From contig CAWHZU010000007.1 in the NCBI GenBank assembly GCA_963833885.1, positions 248,001-312,000 of the forward strand: 64,000 nucleotides of DNA, written 5' to 3'. This stretch comes from JASHPR01 sp963833885. GTDB taxonomy: Bacteria > Actinomycetota > Actinomycetes > Streptosporangiales > Streptosporangiaceae. The notes beneath the pieces are model-generated. The model had not been told where the DNA came from and did not search any database. It saw nothing but the letters and a program-made list of their open reading frames with translations. Positions 8,946 through 17,874 of the stretch are shown here, piece by piece (the stretch's first letter is position 1; each line of letters starts with the position of its first letter). The translations under genes and the position numbers were made by a program.

Positions 8946-8999
8946 GGTGGCCCCGCGCCGGCGGGAATACCGAAATCCGGGCGGCGGTTGCCAGCGAGC

Positions 9000-9632
9000 G
9001 TGACAGCACCGTCGGATGAGCGCGAAGACGTACAGTTCTGGTTCGACCCACTGTGCCCGTGGGCCTGGATCACCTCCCGCTGGATGCTGGAGGTCGAGCA
9101 GGTCAGGCCGGTGCGGACGGACTGGCGGATCATGTCGCTGGCCTACCTGAACCTGGTCCAGCACGAGGGCAAGGACCTGAGCCCCGAGTACCTGGAGCGG
9201 ATGGCCCAGGCCTGGGGACCGATCCGCGTGGTGGCGGCGGCCGCAAAGGAACGCGGCAACGACGTCCTGGGGCCGATCTACACCGCCATCGGCACGCGGT
9301 TCCACAACCAGGGCCGCCGGGAAGACCCGGCCGTGATCACGGAGGCGCTGGAGGAGGTGGGTCTGCCCGCGTCGCTGGCCAGCGCGGCCGAGAGCGACGA
9401 GTTCGACGAGCAGATCAAGGCCTCGCACCACGAGGCCTTCGACCAGATCGGGATCGACGTGGGAACCCCGGTCATCCGGGTCCGCGGCAACCCCATCTTC
9501 GGTCCGGTGATCACGCCCGCGCCCAGGGGCGAGGCGGCCGGGCGGCTGTGGGACGGCGTGGTGCTGGTGACCGAGGCCGACGGGTTCTTCGAGCTCAAGC
9601 GGACCAGGGACCGCAAGCCGTCGTTCGAGTAA
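9000..9632 (+). CDS. DsbA-like mycothiol-dependent reductase, Rv2466c family
   Basis: A 210-aa thioredoxin-fold protein strongly similar to mycobacterial Rv2466c, the mycothiol-dependent nitroreductase. Shared features are FWFDPLCPW near residue 12, HNQGRRED in the middle, SHHEAFD, DVGTPVI with the cis-Pro, FGPV and a FFELKRTR end. The active site reads CPWA rather than CPWC, so the resolving cysteine is replaced by Ala. GTG at 9000 gives the same N-terminal length as Rv2466c; a TTG at 8988 is the longer alternative. It may form a transcript with the aldo/keto reductase. Loss of the second Cys would favour a monothiol, mycothiol-dependent mechanism. Confidence 0.85.
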   Translation: MTAPSDEREDVQFWFDPLCPWAWITSRWMLEVEQVRPVRTDWRIMSLAYLNLVQHEGKDLSPEYLERMAQAWGPIRVVAAAAKERGNDVLGPIYTAIGTRFHNQGRREDPAVITEALEEVGLPASLASAAESDEFDEQIKASHHEAFDQIGIDVGTPVIRVRGNPIFGPVITPAPRGEAAGRLWDGVVLVTEADGFFELKRTRDRKPSFE

Positions 9633-9641
9633 CGGCCGCTG

Positions 9642-10388
9642 TCAGGCGCCAGTTTCGGACGTCTGCCGGGTCACCAGGCCGGTCTCGTAGGCCAGGACGA
9701 CGGCCTGGACCCGGTCGCGCAGCCCGAGCTTGGTCAGGATCCGGGCGACGTGGGTCTTCACCGTGGCTTCGCTCAGGGTGAGGGACGCGGCCAGTTCGGC
9801 GTTGCTCATGCCGCGGGCGATCAGCCCCAGCACCTCCAGCTCCCGCGGCGTCAGCACGGACAGGTCACGGCCCGGTGCGCCCGCTGCCATCCCAGGGCGC
9901 GGCGCGAAGCGCTCGACCAGGCGGCGGGTGATGGACGGGGCCAGCAACGCGTCGCCGGTCCGCACCAGCTGGACGGCGGCGATCAGGTGCTCCGGCGATA
10001 CGTCCTTGAGCAGGAAGCCGCTCGCCCCGGCGGCCAGCGCCGCGTACACGTACTGGTCGAGGTCGAACGTGGTGAGGATGATGATCCGGACGCCCTCGGC
10101 GGATCCGTCCGGCTCTGCGGGCGCGGACTCACCAGACCTCGCGGCGCCGAGGATCCGCCGGGTGGCCTCCAGGCCATCCAGCTCCGGCATGCGGATGTCC
10201 ATCAGCACGACATCCGGCCGGTGCTTGCGCACCGCGGCGACCGCTTCCCTGCCGTTCGCGGCCTCGGCCACGACCGGGATTCCGGCCGAGTTGAGGATCA
10301 GCCGGAACCCGCGCCGCACCAGCGTCTGGTCATCCGCGATGACCACCCGAGGCTGATCCTGATCATCCGCGGAACCCGGAGTGCTCAC
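9642..10388 (-). CDS. LuxR/NarL-family response regulator
   Basis: A 248-aa regulator with a REC domain (RVVIADDQ acidic pocket; phosphoacceptor Asp in VVLMDIRMPELDG; LLKD near the end) and a C-terminal LuxR HTH (LTPRELEVLGLIARGMSNAELA, TVKTHVARILTKLGLRDR). The GTG at 10388 overlaps the TGA of the histidine kinase gene (GTGA), showing translational coupling and fixing the start. Together with the kinase it forms a two-component system divergent from an ABC ATPase/FtsX pair, the standard arrangement for regulators of such exporters; that target is inferred. The linker around residue 105 is longer than usual. Confidence 0.93.
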   Translation of the reverse strand: MSTPGSADDQDQPRVVIADDQTLVRRGFRLILNSAGIPVVAEAANGREAVAAVRKHRPDVVLMDIRMPELDGLEATRRILGAARSGESAPAEPDGSAEGVRIIILTTFDLDQYVYAALAAGASGFLLKDVSPEHLIAAVQLVRTGDALLAPSITRRLVERFAPRPGMAAGAPGRDLSVLTPRELEVLGLIARGMSNAELAASLTLSEATVKTHVARILTKLGLRDRVQAVVLAYETGLVTRQTSETGA

Positions 10389-11785
10389 GCGGGGACGCCC
10401 TCGATACAGACCGGTTCCGCGGCCGGTTCCAGCGGAATCGTCGCCCGCACCCGCCATCCGCCGCCGGGCCGGGGCCCGACCTCCAGCGACCCCCCGTAGA
10501 TCGCGATCCGCTCCCGCAGCCCGATGAGCCCCCGCCCGGTTCCGCCGGCCGAGGGGCCGGAATCCCCGGCCACGTTGGACACGTCGATGATCAGGTCATG
10601 CGGCCGGTACTCGATGCGCACCTGCGCCCGAGCCCCGTCCGCGTGCTTGATCACATTCGTCAGTGCCTCCTGCACCACCCGGTAGGCGGCGAGGTCGGGG
10701 CCTTGAGACAACCCGCGCTGAGTGCCTGTTACGCGTAGCTCCACCGCCAGTCCGGCCGACCGGACCCGGTCGACCAGGGCCGGAACCTCGTCCAGGCCGG
10801 GCTGTGGCCGGAGCGCACCCTGGTCTTCGGGCCCGTCAAGCTCCGGCGCGCCCGAGGGGGCCAGCAGGCCCAGCAGGTGCCGCAGCTCGGTCATGGCGGT
10901 CCGGCCGCTGGCCTCGATCGCCAGCATGGCTTCACGGGCGTCGCCGGGGGAGCTGTCGAGCACCCGGCGGCCCGCGCCGGCCTGGACCACCATCACGCTG
11001 ACGTTGTGGGTCACCACGTCGTGCAGCTCGGCCGCGATCCTGGTCCGCTCCTCCTCGACGGCGCGCCGGGTCACCTCCAGGTGCTCGGCCTCCGCCCGGC
11101 GCAACTCCGCCGCTGATTCCCCGGCCCGCTGCCGCCAGTTCCGCATCATGTAGCCGAAGGCCACGGTCAGCAGCAGCACCAGGAGCGGCGCGAGCCGCGC
11201 GGGTATCTGCGGGCCGATCTTCGGGTAGTCGAGCGTGACGACCGCCGCCCCGGCCGCCAGGCAGCCCAGCGCGGCCGGACGGTTCCGGCTGTAGACGACC
11301 GCGAAGTACGCGGCGAACACCGCGGCCGCGATCGTGACCGCGGTCGTGTACCGGGTCGTGGCGATGATCGCCAGCACGATCACGCAGAACGCGCTGGCCG
11401 GATACGTCCGCCGGAACGCGAGCGGGGCGGTCGTCAGCACGACGCCGGCCATGGCCAGGGACGGCACCGCGGGCAGGTGCGCCGCCGTGGCAAGCATCGG
11501 CAGGTGCGTGCCCAGCCCCGGGACGAGATAATGCGTCGCCCCGAGGGCCTTATGCGGAACCGCCGGGGGGATGCGTGGCGGGCGAGGTACGCGCTGTGGC
11601 CGCACCGTCACCACCGCGGGCAGGTAGCCCCCGATCGCGGCCACGATTGCCGCGATCGTGGCCGCCGCGGCTATGCAGACGTCAAGGACGTTGGAGGTGC
11701 CGCCCAGCACCCGCCGCCTCGACGCGGCACGGACGAGGGCCGCTGTCTTGCGGGCCCACCCGGCAAGCCGCCGCTGTTCCACCAC
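10385..11785 (-). CDS. Sensor histidine kinase, HisKA_3 type
   Basis: A protein of about 466 aa with several N-terminal membrane helices, a short coiled region and a HisKA_3 dimerisation domain (RIAAELHDVVTHNVS, phospho-His near residue 255), followed by a HATPase_c domain (EALTNVIKHADG N box, GRGLIGLRERIAIYGG G box). No large extracytoplasmic sensor is present, so it resembles membrane-sensing kinases such as LiaS/DesK. GTG at 11785 is proposed, just after GGTCAG; the open frame extends back to 11944 with residues unlike the family. Its gene overlaps that of the response regulator. The signal may be membrane-active compounds handled by the divergent transporter. Confidence 0.9.
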   Translation of the reverse strand: MVEQRRLAGWARKTAALVRAASRRRVLGGTSNVLDVCIAAAATIAAIVAAIGGYLPAVVTVRPQRVPRPPRIPPAVPHKALGATHYLVPGLGTHLPMLATAAHLPAVPSLAMAGVVLTTAPLAFRRTYPASAFCVIVLAIIATTRYTTAVTIAAAVFAAYFAVVYSRNRPAALGCLAAGAAVVTLDYPKIGPQIPARLAPLLVLLLTVAFGYMMRNWRQRAGESAAELRRAEAEHLEVTRRAVEEERTRIAAELHDVVTHNVSVMVVQAGAGRRVLDSSPGDAREAMLAIEASGRTAMTELRHLLGLLAPSGAPELDGPEDQGALRPQPGLDEVPALVDRVRSAGLAVELRVTGTQRGLSQGPDLAAYRVVQEALTNVIKHADGARAQVRIEYRPHDLIIDVSNVAGDSGPSAGGTGRGLIGLRERIAIYGGSLEVGPRPGGGWRVRATIPLEPAAEPVCIEGVPA

Positions 11786-11934
11786 CTGACCATTGTCAGC
11801 CCAGCGGATGCAAATACCATCGTCCGCTGCAGGTAACTGCTGTACATCTCTGGGATGAGGGGGTCCTGAGGCGGTACAGAAGTTGCCCCCGGCGGCCGAC
11901 GTCCGGCCCCCCGCTTCGCTCGTACGGTCGCAGC

Positions 11935-12627
11935 ATGAACGCACTCGTGCAGCTCACAGACGTAACAAAACGCTACGACAGCGACGCGGCGCCAGCGGTG
12001 GACCAGGTAAGCATCGCGATCGCGCAGGGCGAGGCCGTCTCGATCATGGGCCCGTCCGGCAGCGGGAAGTCCACCCTCCTCAACCTGATAGCCGGGCTGG
12101 ACCGGCCGACCAGCGGTGAAGTCCGCGTCGGTGACCAGCGCGTCGACAAGCTCAGCGAGACCGGGGTGGCGCGGTTCCGGCGGCGCCAGGTCGGCATGAT
12201 CTTCCAGTTCTTCAACCTGCTCGAGGACATGACCGTCGCCGACAACGTCATCCTGCCCGCCCAGCTCGCGGGCATGAAGACGAAGCCGGCGCGGGCCAGA
12301 ACGGGCGAGCTGCTCACCGCGCTGCGGATCGAAAAGCACGCCGACGCCTACCCGGCCCGGCTGTCCGGCGGCCAGCGGCAGCGGGTCGCGATCGCCAGGG
12401 CGCTGGTGAACCGGCCGCCGCTGCTGATCGCGGACGAGCCGACCGGCGCGCTGGACTCGGCGACCGGAGAGGAGATCGGCGAGCTGCTGCTGGACCTGAA
12501 CGAGTCCGGCCAGACGCTGATCCTGGTCACCCACAACCCCGACCTCGCCGCTAGGTACACCCACCGGGTCATCCAGCTCACCGACGGCCAAGTGACTGCC
12601 AGCAGCCCGATCGGGGCGCAGCGATGA
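11935..12627 (+). CDS. ABC transporter ATP-binding protein, MacB/LolD type
   Basis: A 230-aa ATPase with Walker A GPSGSGKST (about residues 38-46), a Q-loop in FQFFNLL, the signature LSGGQRQRVAIA, Walker B LLIADEPTGALD and the H-loop VTHNPDLAARY. The motif set is that of the MacB/LolD/YxdL group, which pair with FtsX permeases. The ATG at 11935 gives the normal family length. Its stop overlaps the permease start (ATGA, 12624-12627). The 149-bp gap to the divergent histidine kinase gene should hold promoters for both units. Confidence 0.95.
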   Translation: MNALVQLTDVTKRYDSDAAPAVDQVSIAIAQGEAVSIMGPSGSGKSTLLNLIAGLDRPTSGEVRVGDQRVDKLSETGVARFRRRQVGMIFQFFNLLEDMTVADNVILPAQLAGMKTKPARARTGELLTALRIEKHADAYPARLSGGQRQRVAIARALVNRPPLLIADEPTGALDSATGEEIGELLLDLNESGQTLILVTHNPDLAARYTHRVIQLTDGQVTASSPIGAQR

Positions 12628-15032
12628 AAGCGATCCCGGCCATCCGGGCCGCCCGCGGGGGCCTGTCCGGGAGGAAGGTCCAGGCCATCGTCATCGGGGT
12701 GGTGCTGCTGGTCTCCACCGCCGCCTCCACGCTCGCACTCAGCATGCTCGTCGACTCCAACACACCGTTCAACCACGCGTTCGCCAGGCAGCACGGCGCG
12801 CAGGTCGCCGCGACAGTCACCCGAGCCAGCGCCGCCGAACTCGGCGCAACCGCCCGCCTGACCGGAGTGACGGCTGCCGCCGGGCCGTTCCCGGAGACGA
12901 CCGTCACGGTGAAGTCGCGGATCACCCCGGGCCCGCCCGGCGGGGGCCCGGGACCGGGCGGAGGCATCACGGTCACCCAGCCGCTGAACCTGGTCGGCCG
13001 CTCCGCACCCGGCGGTCCGCTCGACGACCTGGTCCTGACCAAGGGCCACTGGGCCACCGGCCCGGGGCAGGTCGTCTGGTCGGGGAATGCCCAGGGCCTG
13101 CAGCTGCCCCCCGGCAGCCAGGTCACGGTGGACGGCACGAACCAGCGCCTGACCGTCGTCGGCGTCGCCACCTCGATCACCAACACCGCGCAGGGCTGGG
13201 TGACGCCGTCCGAGATCGCCGCGCTCGAGAGCAAGGGCGCGCCCGCCGCCGACCAGATGCTGTACCGCTTCGCCAGCGCGGGCGGCACCGCACAGGTCAA
13301 CGCGGACATCAGTGAAGTCAGCGGCGCCCTGCCGCGCGGTGACCTGGCCGGCGCGCAGTCCTACCTGACCGCCAAGCTGCAGGCCGCCAGCGGGATCGCG
13401 CCATGGGTGCCGTTCATCGTCGCGTTCGGCCTGATCGGGCTTGTGATGTCGGTGCTGATCGTGGCCAACGTGGTCAGCGGCGCGGTGGTGGCCGGGACCC
13501 GGCGGATCGGCGTGCTGAAGTCGATCGGGTTCTCCCCGGCGCAAGTGGTCGCGGCGTACGTGATCCAGGTGGCGGTCCCGGCGCTGATCGGCTGCGTCGT
13601 CGGTGTGGCCGCGGGCAACCTGCTCGCCGAGCCGCTGCTCAGCCAGCAGGCCCAGGTCTACGGCGTCGGTCGGCTCGCCGTCCCGTTCTGGGTCGACTTC
13701 GCGGTCCCGCTGGCCATGCTCGCCCTGGCCGTCCTGGCGGCGGTCGTGCTGGCCGTGCGCGCCGGGCGGATGAGCGCGACGGCCGCGATCGCGACCGGCC
13801 GCGCGCCCCGGCCCCGGCACGGCTACCTGGCCCACCGCCTGCTCGGTCGGCTGAGCGGCCTGCCCCGGCCGGTGACGATCGGCCTGGCCAGCCCGTTTGC
13901 GCGACCCACCCGCACGGCGGTAACCCTGATCGCGGTGCTGGCCGGGGGAGTGGCCGTGACGTTCGCGCTCGGCCTCGCTACCTCGCTGAGCATGGTGTAC
14001 GCGAGCCTGAACCACTCTGCGGCCGAGCCGGTGCAGATACCGCTCACGGGGGTGAGCAGCGGGCCCGGCGGAGGTACCCGGGTCACCATAAGTGCCGGCG
14101 CCGCGCCGAGCCTGGCGACGCAGGAGCACACCGCGCAGGCAGCGCTCGACGCCCAGCCAGGCACGGCGCACTACACCGCCGAGGCCGACGGCCAGATCAG
14201 CCTGCTCGGCCTGTCGGAGCCGCTCAGCCTCATCGGCTTCACCGGCAACGCGAGCTGGACCGGCTACGCCATGATCAGCGGGCACTGGTACGACGGCCCG
14301 CATCAGGTGGACGTCAACACTGCGTTCCTCACCGAGACCGGCGCGGCCGTCGGTGACCGCTACGCGCTCGCCTCGGACGGCCGGCGCACGACGGTCACGA
14401 TCGCCGGCGAAGTCTTCGACCCGCAGGGCAGCACGCCGGAGATGTTCGGCGCCCGGTCCACGTTCACTCCCGTCGATCCCCGGCTGGAACCGGACCAGTA
14501 CGACGTGGCGGTCAAGCCGGGCAACAGCCTCAGCACGTACGTGAACGCGCTGGAGAAGGCGATCGGCCAGCAGGACCCGGTGATCCTGAACAACCGCAAC
14601 TCGTCCTCGTACGCGATCATCATTGGCCTGATCACCACGATGACGCTGCTGCTCGCGGCCGTCGCGGCGCTCGGCGTGCTGAACACGGTTGTGCTGCAGA
14701 CCCGGGAGCGCGTCCACGACCTGGGTGTGTTCAAGGCGGTCGGCATGACGCCGCGGCAGACGATCGCGATGGTGGTGTGCTCGGCCGCGGGCGTCGGCCT
14801 GCTGGCGGGTGTGATCGCGGTCCCGATCGGCGTCGCGCTGCACCGCTACGTCCTGCCGATCATGGGGAACGCGGCCCAGACCGGCATCCCGGCCGCGTTT
14901 CTCAACGTCTACCATCCGGCCGAACTGGTCTTGCTCGCCCTGGCGGGCCTGGCCATCGCGGTGATCGGCGCGCTGCCCCCGGCGGGCTGGGCGGCCGAGA
15001 CCCGCACCGCGTCCGCGCTGCGCGCGGAGTAG
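12624..15032 (+). CDS. FtsX-like ABC transporter permease
   Basis: An 802-aa permease with a membrane helix near residues 15-37, an extracytoplasmic domain with a Pro/Gly-rich insert (about 95-115), and two FtsX cores (helices about 260-380 and 670-790). The motifs RRIGVLKSIGFSPAQV and HDLGVFKAVGMTPRQT precede core helices. It is translationally coupled to the ATPase gene, forming a complete exporter-type transporter with the nearby two-component system as likely controller. The substrate is unknown; peptide-antibiotic sensing and detoxification is typical for BceAB-like sets, but this permease has the duplicated layout of general FtsX/MacB proteins. Confidence 0.93.
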   Translation: MKAIPAIRAARGGLSGRKVQAIVIGVVLLVSTAASTLALSMLVDSNTPFNHAFARQHGAQVAATVTRASAAELGATARLTGVTAAAGPFPETTVTVKSRITPGPPGGGPGPGGGITVTQPLNLVGRSAPGGPLDDLVLTKGHWATGPGQVVWSGNAQGLQLPPGSQVTVDGTNQRLTVVGVATSITNTAQGWVTPSEIAALESKGAPAADQMLYRFASAGGTAQVNADISEVSGALPRGDLAGAQSYLTAKLQAASGIAPWVPFIVAFGLIGLVMSVLIVANVVSGAVVAGTRRIGVLKSIGFSPAQVVAAYVIQVAVPALIGCVVGVAAGNLLAEPLLSQQAQVYGVGRLAVPFWVDFAVPLAMLALAVLAAVVLAVRAGRMSATAAIATGRAPRPRHGYLAHRLLGRLSGLPRPVTIGLASPFARPTRTAVTLIAVLAGGVAVTFALGLATSLSMVYASLNHSAAEPVQIPLTGVSSGPGGGTRVTISAGAAPSLATQEHTAQAALDAQPGTAHYTAEADGQISLLGLSEPLSLIGFTGNASWTGYAMISGHWYDGPHQVDVNTAFLTETGAAVGDRYALASDGRRTTVTIAGEVFDPQGSTPEMFGARSTFTPVDPRLEPDQYDVAVKPGNSLSTYVNALEKAIGQQDPVILNNRNSSSYAIIIGLITTMTLLLAAVAALGVLNTVVLQTRERVHDLGVFKAVGMTPRQTIAMVVCSAAGVGLLAGVIAVPIGVALHRYVLPIMGNAAQTGIPAAFLNVYHPAELVLLALAGLAIAVIGALPPAGWAAETRTASALRAE

Positions 15033-15078
15033 CGGGCACTATGATCCCCGGACGCCGTGCCGGTGCGACGATGGGCGA

Positions 15079-15768
15079 ATGATTACCGCGGATGACATCG
15101 ACACCCTGCTCTTCGACGTCCTCGGCACGGTGGTGGATGAAGCGGGATCGATGCAGGCCGAGGTGGCGACGGCGCTAGGCCAGGCCGACGACAGCGCGCA
15201 GGCTGAGGCGCTGGCGGCGGCCTGGCTGCGGCGTGCCTCAGCTCTCGTAACCTCGATCTGCGAGGGCTCGCCGTGGCGGTCCACCGACGACGTCAACGCG
15301 GAGGCGCTGGCCGAGGTGCTCCATGACGGTCCAGCGCTGCCGGAACCTGCTGTCCGTCACCTCGCGCTGGCGGGACACCGGCTCAGGCCGTTTCCCGACG
15401 CGGTGACGGCGCTCCGCGGGCTCGCCGGGCGATTCACGATCGTGGCGCTGTCGAATGGCAATCTCTCCTTGCTGACGGACCTGTTCACGGGCGCCGGGCT
15501 CACGTGGCACGGCGTGCTCTCCGGCGAGATGCTGCACGCCTATAAGCCCGATCCCGCCGTCTACCGGTTCGCGCTGGACCGGCTGGCGCTCGACCCACGG
15601 CGGACCCTCATGGTTGCCGCCCATGCCTGGGACCTGCGCGCTGCCGCAGGCTTTGGGCTGCGCACTGCCTTCATACAGCGCGCGGGTGAGGACGAGCCGG
15701 AGCCGTCGGACGCATTCGATCTCGAGGTTCCCGACCTGGCTGCCCTCGCCGCCCGCCTGCTGGCGTAG
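15079..15768 (+). CDS. Type II haloacid dehalogenase-like hydrolase
   Basis: A 229-aa HAD protein. Motif I is FDVLGTV with the nucleophile Asp (about residue 13), motif II ALSNGN, the conserved Lys in YKPDPAVY, and motif III in AAHAWDLRAAAGFGLRTAF. This pattern matches L-2-haloacid dehalogenase-like HADs, which cleave C-halogen bonds in short acids, though many relatives are phosphatases. It lies 46 bases after the ABC permease on the same strand and converges with the permease triplet. Physiological substrate unknown. Confidence 0.88.
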   Translation: MITADDIDTLLFDVLGTVVDEAGSMQAEVATALGQADDSAQAEALAAAWLRRASALVTSICEGSPWRSTDDVNAEALAEVLHDGPALPEPAVRHLALAGHRLRPFPDAVTALRGLAGRFTIVALSNGNLSLLTDLFTGAGLTWHGVLSGEMLHAYKPDPAVYRFALDRLALDPRRTLMVAAHAWDLRAAAGFGLRTAFIQRAGEDEPEPSDAFDLEVPDLAALAARLLA

Positions 15769-15802
15769 CGGCGCGCAGCCGGCGGGCCGCGAAGCCATCG
15801 CC

Positions 15803-16855
15803 TCAGGCGGCGCGCCGGCGGACCAGCCATACGGTCGCGATGATGAGCAGCAGGGAGAGCGCCAGCAGCCAGCCGCCCTCGATGAACTGGAACGTCCAGA
15901 ACCGGCTGGCCGGCTGATAGCTCGTCATCTGCGTGAAGCCATGCTGGACGAGGTACTGCACCGGGTTGACGTGGCCGCCCCGGGACGAGCCTTGGCCTTG
16001 GAACGCGCCGGGGCTCGACGCCTTCACGCCCACCGCCTGGAGAACCTGGTTGAGCGCGGACAGGCCGACCGGCTTGCCGCCCCTGGCCCACCACTGGCTG
16101 ATCACCCAGGCGGAACCGGGCACGTTGGGGTTGGCGGTGACCAGCGGCGCCTGGTAGTGCTGGCGCAGGTAAGTCCCGGTCACGAACGCGAGCCCGGCCC
16201 ACGCGACTATGGTGGCGGCCATCGCGGGGACGACCCGGCGGATGAGCACGCCGGCCACGGCGCCGATGGTGAACGCGGCCAGCGTCCAGGCGGCGAACGC
16301 GATACCGCGCAGGTCGAACACGGTGGAACCGAGCGGGGTCTGGTCGCCTGACGCGAAGAACGGCTGGTAGTACCACGAGAACATCAGGCTGAACGCCACG
16401 GCCGCGGCCGCGACCGCGACCGCGAGCAGCGCCAGCTTGGCGGCGGCCCAGCGCCACCGGCCGAAGCCCTGGGTCCACGCGTACCGGAACGTGCCGCTCT
16501 CCAGTTCTCTGGCCAGCACCGGCGCCCCGGCGAACGCGCCGATCAGCGCGGCCGTCACCTGCAGCAGGGCTGCGACGATTCCGGCCTGGAACACGTAGCT
16601 GCCGGTGTTGAAAGTGTTGGCCAGGTTCTGGCAGACCGACGAGCTGGCCGGGTGGCACGCGGTAACGGCCGCGTGGGCGCTGCGGATCGGCAGGCCCTCG
16701 ATCAGCAGGTACAGGGCCAGCACGCCAAGGAACGCGGCCACTCCGGCGATGGCGAGCCGGTGCTGCCGCCAGGTGACCCAGGCCATCCGCCGCCACGGCA
16801 CCGGCCTCAGGCCTCTGCCCCGTCCCGGCTGCGCGGGCTTGGTGAGCACGGTCAT
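15803..16855 (-). CDS. ABC transporter permease, paralogue C of three
   Basis: A 350-aa membrane protein with about six helices, beginning with a conserved cytoplasmic segment (LRPVPWRRMAWVTWRQHR) and ending IEGGWLLALSLLLIIATVWLVRRRAA-like (helix plus Arg-rich tail). The ELESGTFRYAWTQG motif is shared with its two neighbours. It is the last gene of an operon GntR-ATPase-permease A-permease B-permease C; only 19 bases separate it from the preceding paralogue. With the ATPase it should form an ABC-2-like exporter. Three different permeases for one ATPase may form alternative or heteromeric channels; that is inference. Confidence 0.85.
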   Translation of the reverse strand: MTVLTKPAQPGRGRGLRPVPWRRMAWVTWRQHRLAIAGVAAFLGVLALYLLIEGLPIRSAHAAVTACHPASSSVCQNLANTFNTGSYVFQAGIVAALLQVTAALIGAFAGAPVLARELESGTFRYAWTQGFGRWRWAAAKLALLAVAVAAAAVAFSLMFSWYYQPFFASGDQTPLGSTVFDLRGIAFAAWTLAAFTIGAVAGVLIRRVVPAMAATIVAWAGLAFVTGTYLRQHYQAPLVTANPNVPGSAWVISQWWARGGKPVGLSALNQVLQAVGVKASSPGAFQGQGSSRGGHVNPVQYLVQHGFTQMTSYQPASRFWTFQFIEGGWLLALSLLLIIATVWLVRRRAA

Positions 16856-16874
16856 GTCGTTACCTCCGAAAGCG

Positions 16875-17855
16875 TCAGGCCGCGCGGCGGCGGATCAGCC
16901 AGATGGCCGCGGCGATGAGCAGGAGCGAGAGCACGAGCAGCCAGCCGCCCTCGATGAACTGGAAGTGCCAGTACCGGGTGCCGGGCTCGTAGGTCGTCCA
17001 CTGGCTGTAGCCGGGCTGAGGGTGGTTAAGGAGCGCGATGATCTTGTTCTCGCTGGTAACGGTTTTGCCGTTCGGCCCGGTCCACCATTGGCTGATCAAC
17101 CAGGGGGAGACCCCGGGAGCGCCACGGCCGCCGTTGCGGACGCTCAGCGGAGCCTGGTAAAGCCGCCGCAGGTACAGGCTGGTGACCAGCAGCAGTCCGG
17201 CCCAGGCGGCCATGGCGGCGGCGATCGCGGGGACAACCTTGCGGATGAGCACGCCGGCCAGGGTGCCGATGGCGAATGCGGCAAGCGTCCAGGCGGCGAA
17301 CGCGATCCCGGTCAGTTCGAAGTACTGAGGGCCGAACGCGCTGTCCCCGGTGGCGAAGAACGGGTAGTAGAACCATCCGAACAGCTGGCTGAGCGCCGCG
17401 GCGGCGGCGGTGACCATCACCGCTGGCAGCGCGAGGCGGGCCAGCGCCCACCTGGTCCGCCCGGCGCCCTGGGTCCAGGCGAACCGGAACGTGCCGACCT
17501 CCAGCTCCCGGGCCAGGATCGGTGCCCCGGCGAACGCCCCGATCAGCACCGGAACCGCCATCAGCACGGCCGCCGTGCTCTCGCCCCAGACGTGGTAGCC
17601 GCCGAACAGCATCAAGGCGATGCCGCAGGTATGCGAAAGGCGACCCCCCAATTGCGGGCAGGACGCCACGCTGGCGTAGCCGCTGCGGACCCGCAGCCCC
17701 ATGATCAGCAGGTAGGCGGCAAGCACGCCGAGGAAGACGGCGGCGCCGACCACCGAGAACCGGTACTGCCGCCAGCTCACCCAGCCCAGCCGCCGCCACG
17801 GCACCGGCCGCAGGCTCTTGTCGTGTCCCGGCTGCGCGGGCGTAAGCACGGTCAT
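16875..17855 (-). CDS. ABC transporter permease, paralogue B of three
   Basis: A 326-aa membrane protein clearly homologous along its whole length to the genes on either side: the same LRPVPWRRLGWVSWRQYR start, ELEVGTFRFAWTQGAGR motif, six predicted helices and IEGGWLLVLSLLLIAAAIWL end. The intergenic spacers on both sides are 19 bases and nearly the same in sequence, so gene and ribosome-binding region were duplicated together. It is shorter than its siblings in the extracytoplasmic loop before the last helix. Presumed partner is the ATPase at 18924-19838. Confidence 0.85.
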   Translation of the reverse strand: MTVLTPAQPGHDKSLRPVPWRRLGWVSWRQYRFSVVGAAVFLGVLAAYLLIMGLRVRSGYASVASCPQLGGRLSHTCGIALMLFGGYHVWGESTAAVLMAVPVLIGAFAGAPILARELEVGTFRFAWTQGAGRTRWALARLALPAVMVTAAAAALSQLFGWFYYPFFATGDSAFGPQYFELTGIAFAAWTLAAFAIGTLAGVLIRKVVPAIAAAMAAWAGLLLVTSLYLRRLYQAPLSVRNGGRGAPGVSPWLISQWWTGPNGKTVTSENKIIALLNHPQPGYSQWTTYEPGTRYWHFQFIEGGWLLVLSLLLIAAAIWLIRRRAA

Positions 17856-17874
17856 CTCGTTACCTCCGAATGCT

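Noticed and set aside
12348..14915. Open frame of 855 codons antisense to the ABC permease
   Set aside because: It is Arg/Gly/Asp-rich without any domain and mirrors the GC-rich third positions of the permease gene on the other strand; a shadow frame.
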